15,000 bases of DNA from Baffinella frigidus (taxonomy: Eukaryota; Cryptophyceae; Cryptomonadales; Baffinellaceae). This document shows positions 6,701 to 12,240 of the stretch, one piece after another. A program made the position numbers and the translations under genes. The notes beneath the pieces were generated by a model that was given only the letters and a program-made list of their open reading frames with translations, made no database searches and was not told the origin of the DNA. Where the stretch lies: contig MU646537.1 of NCBI GenBank assembly GCA_026770585.1, positions 431,454-446,453 of the forward strand, in the 5' to 3' direction. Each line of letters opens with the position of its first letter. Position 1 is the first letter of the stretch.

Positions 6701-9700
6701 GACCCAACGCATAGTCGGCGGTGGTGTACTCGGCGGGGCGCGTCCTGACTCGAAGCCCTTGCGACCCTTAAGGGCTTCGTCGCCATCCGCTCAACCCAGG
6801 TACACCGCACGAAAGACGGTACCCCGACGGTACAAACGACTGTTTTTCGGCTGTGCCAAAAGACCGCGAAGACAGTACATGAGACCTCTTTTCTTGCGTG
6901 TGGGGTACTCGGCGGTGTCCGCGCCGAAAAATGCATCCTCGCTCGAAGCCCTCGCCACCTTGAAGGGCTTTGTCGCAATTCCCTCCACCCAGCTACAAAA
7001 CATGGTTGTGGTTTTAGGGATACTATCTCTGCTCCAGTTTTTTTTCGACTTCTCATTGAAAACATTTAGATGAAATTTTTGACGCCGTTTGTACTGGAGT
7101 GTTTGTCTGAATGTGTTGAAGGAGGAGCCGAGATGTGACAGTTGTGGCGTGTCCAGCATGCCAAACTGTACCCGGTCGCCGACATGGACGAAATGATGAA
7201 AAGCGCATAGGCGTGTGTAGTAAAGAGCCTCCTAGAGCCTTCTAGAACCTTCTAGAGCCTTCTAGAGTGAAGCGTGTGTAGTAAAGAGTGGTCATCGCAC
7301 TGGCGGCAGGGCGTGTGATCGCTACCCGGTCGCCGTCACGGACACGCTTCACCCTAAACCCTGAACCTGAACCTTGAACCCTAAATATAAACGTGAACCA
7401 CAGGGCATGTGGCGGATCGCGTGGTCACGGCGCGTGGTGCATCACCTCCTGGGGCCTTCTAGATTCTTCTAGAATAACGTTAGTGTGGTAAAGAGCCTCA
7501 TAGAGCCTTCTAGAATCTTCTAGAGTGAATCGTGAGTAGTAAAGAGTAAACGTCACGCTGACAACTGCAATGGCGGCATGGCATGTGGCGGATCGCGTGG
7601 TCAATGTTTGTAGGGAGCATGGGCGCGTGGTGCATCACCTCCTGGAGCCTTCTAGAGTCTTCTAGAGTCTTCTAGAGTAAAGTGTGTCTATCAAAGATCC
7701 TCCCAGAGCCTTCTAGAACCCTCTAGAGTCAAGCGTGTGTAGTAACAAGTAGACAACCCACAGAACCTTGCACCCTAAATATAAACGTCAACCACAGGGC
7801 ATGTGGCGGATCGCGTGGTCGATGTTCGCAGGGAGCATGGGCGCGTGGTGCATCACTGCGCCCGCTGACTACGCCTCCTTCGCTGGGTAAATCCGAAACC
7901 CTACCTTCTAGAGTCTTCTAGAGTCTTCTAGAGTCTTCTAAACACTGAATCCTCATTCCGAAACCCGAAACCCGAAACCCGCCCGAACACCGAAGAACCC
8001 CGGAGACGCCCGATGACACCCGATGAACCCCGAAGCAATCAAAAGAAACTCGAAGAAATCCGAAGAAACCCGAAGAAACACGAAGAAACACGAACACGAA
8101 ACCCTCCGAAGAAAGCCCGAAGAAACCTGAAGATCCTCGGGAGGATCGCGTGGAGCATGTTAGCGGGGAGTATGGGCGCGTGGTGTATCACCGCCCCTGC
8201 TGACTATGCTTCCTTCGCTGGGTACGAAAGCGGAAACCCGAAATCCGAGACCCGAAATCCGAAACCCGAAAACCGAAACCCGAAAACCGAAAACGAGAAA
8301 GATTTATTACGCCACGGTCGCCGTGTGTGCACCCCCGCCGAGAAATCCGAACCCCACGTTTTTAATAACAATGGATCGATTAAGAAGAATGATAATTGAT
8401 GTTATGAATCGATGGATGATTGTTGGTCAAGAGGCCTCGTGGCATGAGGGAACTAACCCCGATGCTACAGAGGCTTTTGGAATAGATTGTTTTCGTGGAA
8501 GGATAGGGCGGCCGTTGGGGAAGCCTCTCAAGAAACTTTTAGAATTGATTGTTTTCGCCCTAAAGAGGCTTTGGGAATTAATTGTTGTCGTGACAGGTGG
8601 TTGGGCGGGATGATGTACCTTGGTACCAAGCCTGCCTGGTCCCGGGGAGACGGCTTAAGTCAACATTTCGCGTGATGTTGACTTATCGCGTGGTGTTGAC
8701 TTATCGCGTGATGTTGACAGGTGGCTGGGCGGGATGACGTACGCTCTGGCTCCCCCTCATCTTCATCGCCTTCTTCGTTATTTTCTCAACTCATGTTATC
8801 TTTTTAGCACATACACCGTGGGGGTCTATACGTTCTCAACAAATACACCTGATGGTAGTGTATGTGTCACGTTCTTAACGGACCCACTGGGCGGGATCTT
8901 AAGTGGACATGATATTGACTTATCGCGTGATGTTGATGTTGACTTATCGCGTGGTGTTGACTTATCACGTGGTGTTGACTTATCGCGTGATGTTGACAGG
9001 TGGCTGGGGGGCATGATGTACGCGCTGGTGACGGGCCTTCCCCTCATCGTCATCGCCTTATTGGTTATCCGCTGTCGAGCCAACTCGGCACATATAAGAC
9101 AGCCAGGACCGGGATTCCGGTCCTGGCTTTTCATTTTAAAAGTCCATTTCCTTCAGGATTCAGGTTAAAGTTTTTTAAATCGTGTCCCGTCCTCGCTCGG
9201 TAGCGGCCTCTTCACGCATGTTGTCTTCTCAACATATAAACCCTTGATCCCAACGAAAATTACAACACCACTAGTTCGAAAATTATTACACAATTGGGTC
9301 GTACAAGCAATAGTAAGGAAATTGTGTAGTAACCTTGGTGCGGGGCAGGTGGCTGGGGGGCATGATGTACGCTCTGGCGACGGGTCTCCCCCTCATCTTC
9401 ATCGCTTTCTTCGGCCAGATGATCAAGGTATCCCAGGGTCCAGGGTCCAGGGTCCAGGGTCCAGGGTCCAGGGTCCAGGGTGTGTACCAGTAGTATGTGC
9501 CGATTGTGTACCTTCTTCGGCCAGACGATCACGCTGGACCTGCAAAGGGACTTAGTGAGGGAAGAAAGGTGTGGGGGGGAACCCTTGCGAGATGCAGGAA
9601 ACCAGCAATCGAGGAACACAGAGACACACTTCACCGAACCTCTCAACTCCCGGGCCGTTTTGAACTCCCAACTTACAAACGTCAAACCTCAAACCCCAAA

Positions 9701-12025
9701 CCCTAAACCCTAACCAGGACAAGTAACCCCGCGCCTGCTCGGCCAGCGACTATGTAGCGTTGCGGTTCAGCGAGGGAGGATAGAGCGGCAGTTGGCAGGA
9801 TAGGGCTGCAGTCAGTGAGGATAGGGAGGCAGTTAGGGAGGATAGGGCGGCAGTCGGCACAGGATAGGGCGGCCGTTGGGAAGGGATGATGTACGCGCGG
9901 TGATGAGTAGAAATACGCATTCCCCCTTGGGTCCCGCGGTGTTGTTCCTCGTAACCGGGATCAGTCCCCCGCCCCCCTCCTTTCTGATTTCGGTTCTCAC
10001 CTCTCGGGTCACGAATCACAAGTACCCGCGGGCGTGCTCGGTCGGAGACTAGGCATGCTCGGTACCTGTCCTGATTCGGGACCCGGGAGTTGCCCGCGGG
10101 TACTTGTCTTGATTCGGGCGTGCTCGGTACTTGTCCTGATTCGGCTCGGTTGGCGACTATGTAGCGTTGCGGTTCGGGCCATCCGCACGTCTCAATCTAA
10201 ACCTCCTATAAACCTCAAAACCTATAAGCCTCAAACCTCAAACCTCAAACCTCAAACCCCGAACCTATCAACCCCAAATCCCAAACCCCAAACCCCAAAC
10301 CCAAACCCCAAACCCCACACCCCAGGACAAGTACCCCCGCGCGTGCTCGGTCGGAGACTATGTGGCGTTGCGGTTCCGCCCAGCGACGCGGTTCCTCGTG
10401 GCCCTTGCGAGATGCAGGAAGCGAGATGCAGGAAACCAGCGATCGAGGAACACAGAGGCACACTTCACCAAACCTCTCAACTCCCGGGCCGTTGTGAACT
10501 CCGAACCTACAAACCTCAAACCCTAAACCCCAAACCCCAAACCCCAAACCCCACACCCCAGGACAAGTACCCCCGCGCGTGCTCGGTCGGAGACTATGTG
10601 GCGTTGCGGTTCGGGCCAGCGGCGCGCTTCCTCGTGACGCTCGTCGCGCTCTTCAACATGCTCATCTTCATGCTCGCGGTCTCAACACACCCCAACCCCC
10701 GAGTCCGGAGCGCTCCCAACCCGGTTTCCGAACGTTTGCTTACGAGTGATCCCAGTACACATCTGGTTTAGGGCGTCGGGCGTAGGGTCTAGGGTGTAGG
10801 GTGCGGAGTGGTGGGGCAGGGTGCAGGGTGCAGGGTGTAGGGCGTAGGACGTAGGGTGTAGGGTGAGGGGTAAGGGGTAAGGGGTGTAGGGTGCAGGGGT
10901 GTCGGGTGATGGGCCAGCGGCGCGGTTCCTGGTGACGCCCGTCGCGCTCGTCAACATGCTCATCTTCTTCACACTCGCGGTGCGAGGCTTCTATTGATCC
11001 CTCGAATCCAGTACTGAGACCGGTAGTGATGCCAACACGGCCGCCGTGTATGCATCCCCGGGTTTGGGCTTAGGGTTTAGACTCAGATATCGCCAGAGAG
11101 GTGAGTCTGAGTTTCAACCCTAAGCCCCAAACCCAAACTCTAAACTCCAAACCCAAAATCCCAATCCTGTTACCCTAAACCCTAATCCCTAAGCCCTAAA
11201 CCCTAAACCAGCGTTTACTGATCCTAAAACCCAAACCCAAAACCCTTTCTGAGGAGGTCACGACGATCTCATCGATCTTCGCGGATTTCGAGGGGTCGGT
11301 CAACTACACCTCAATCCTGACCCCCAAGACCCCCAAAACCCTGACTCCCAACCCTAACCCCAAACCTTGCTGAACCCTAAACCCGTTCTCAGGAGTTCAC
11401 AACGATCGGGTCGCTGTTCGCGGATTTCGTGGGGTCGGTCAACTACCCCATCATCATCGTCGTCGCGGTAACAGACTATTCCTAAGTTGACAGTGCGGGT
11501 TCGCGGTACAAATCCGTCAACTTTGGGCCATCATCATCGTCGTTGCGGTACTAACCCAACCCCCAAACATCTAGAGGGGTTAGGGCGGCAGTTGGCAGGA
11601 TAGGGTGGCAGTTGGCAGGATAGGGCGGCAGTTGGCAGGATAGGGCGGCAGTTGGCAGGATAGGGCGGCAGTTGGCAGGATAGGGTGAAAGTTGGCAGGA
11701 TAGAGCGGCAGTTGGGGAGGATAGGATTTCGTGGGGTCGGTCAACTACCCCATCATCATCGTCGTCGCGGTACCCCTCAACCCCTATCCACATTCTAGAT
11801 TGTGCTAGAATGTTCTAGAATGTTCTAGAATGTCCGAGATCGCGTCGCCGCACACTCGTCGCAGTACTCAATCATAACCCCTAGATAGGGTGCAGAGCTA
11901 AAACCCTAGCTCTGCAAACCCTAGCTCTGCACCCTATCTCACTCGCTTGCTTTCTCTCTCCCTCGCTCTCTCTCACCCCCCACACTGCTTGCTCTTTCTC
12001 TCCCGCACGCGCGCGCTCTCTCTCT

Positions 12026-12079
<54 letters not shown>

Positions 12080-12107
12080 CTCTCTCTCTCTCGCTCTCGC
12101 TCTCGCT

Positions 12108-12169
<62 letters not shown>

Positions 12170-12181
12170 CTCGCTCTCGCT

Positions 12182-12240
<59 letters not shown>

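Larger units (their letters stand above)
7226..7940. repeat. Higher-order repeat with TCTAGA units and exon 3 pieces
   Basis: Units of gagccttctagaaccttc type occur at about 7226-7268, 7447-7475, 7496-7530, 7640-7680, 7690-7735 and 7905-7940. They alternate with gtgtgtagtaaagag and with copies of exon 3 (7404, 7579, 7798). The exon is thus part of a larger local repeat. A related agaatgttctagaatgt run is at 11793-11835. Confidence 0.8.

Noticed and set aside
7226-7940. CRISPR-like regular repeats
   Set aside because: Spacing is irregular, units are short, and the 'spacers' are exon 3 copies; the genome is eukaryotic.
9069-9206. Small RNA gene (5S or snRNA-like) because of its hairpin and TATA-like box
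   Set aside because: I could not match it to any RNA family's conserved boxes; terminal inverted repeats favour a transposable element.
10034-10771. 245-aa open frame on the plus strand
   Set aside because: It reads through exon 5 copies and CCCAAA repeats; the telomere-like units give the repeated PNPKPQTPN. Only the exon 5 part is coding.
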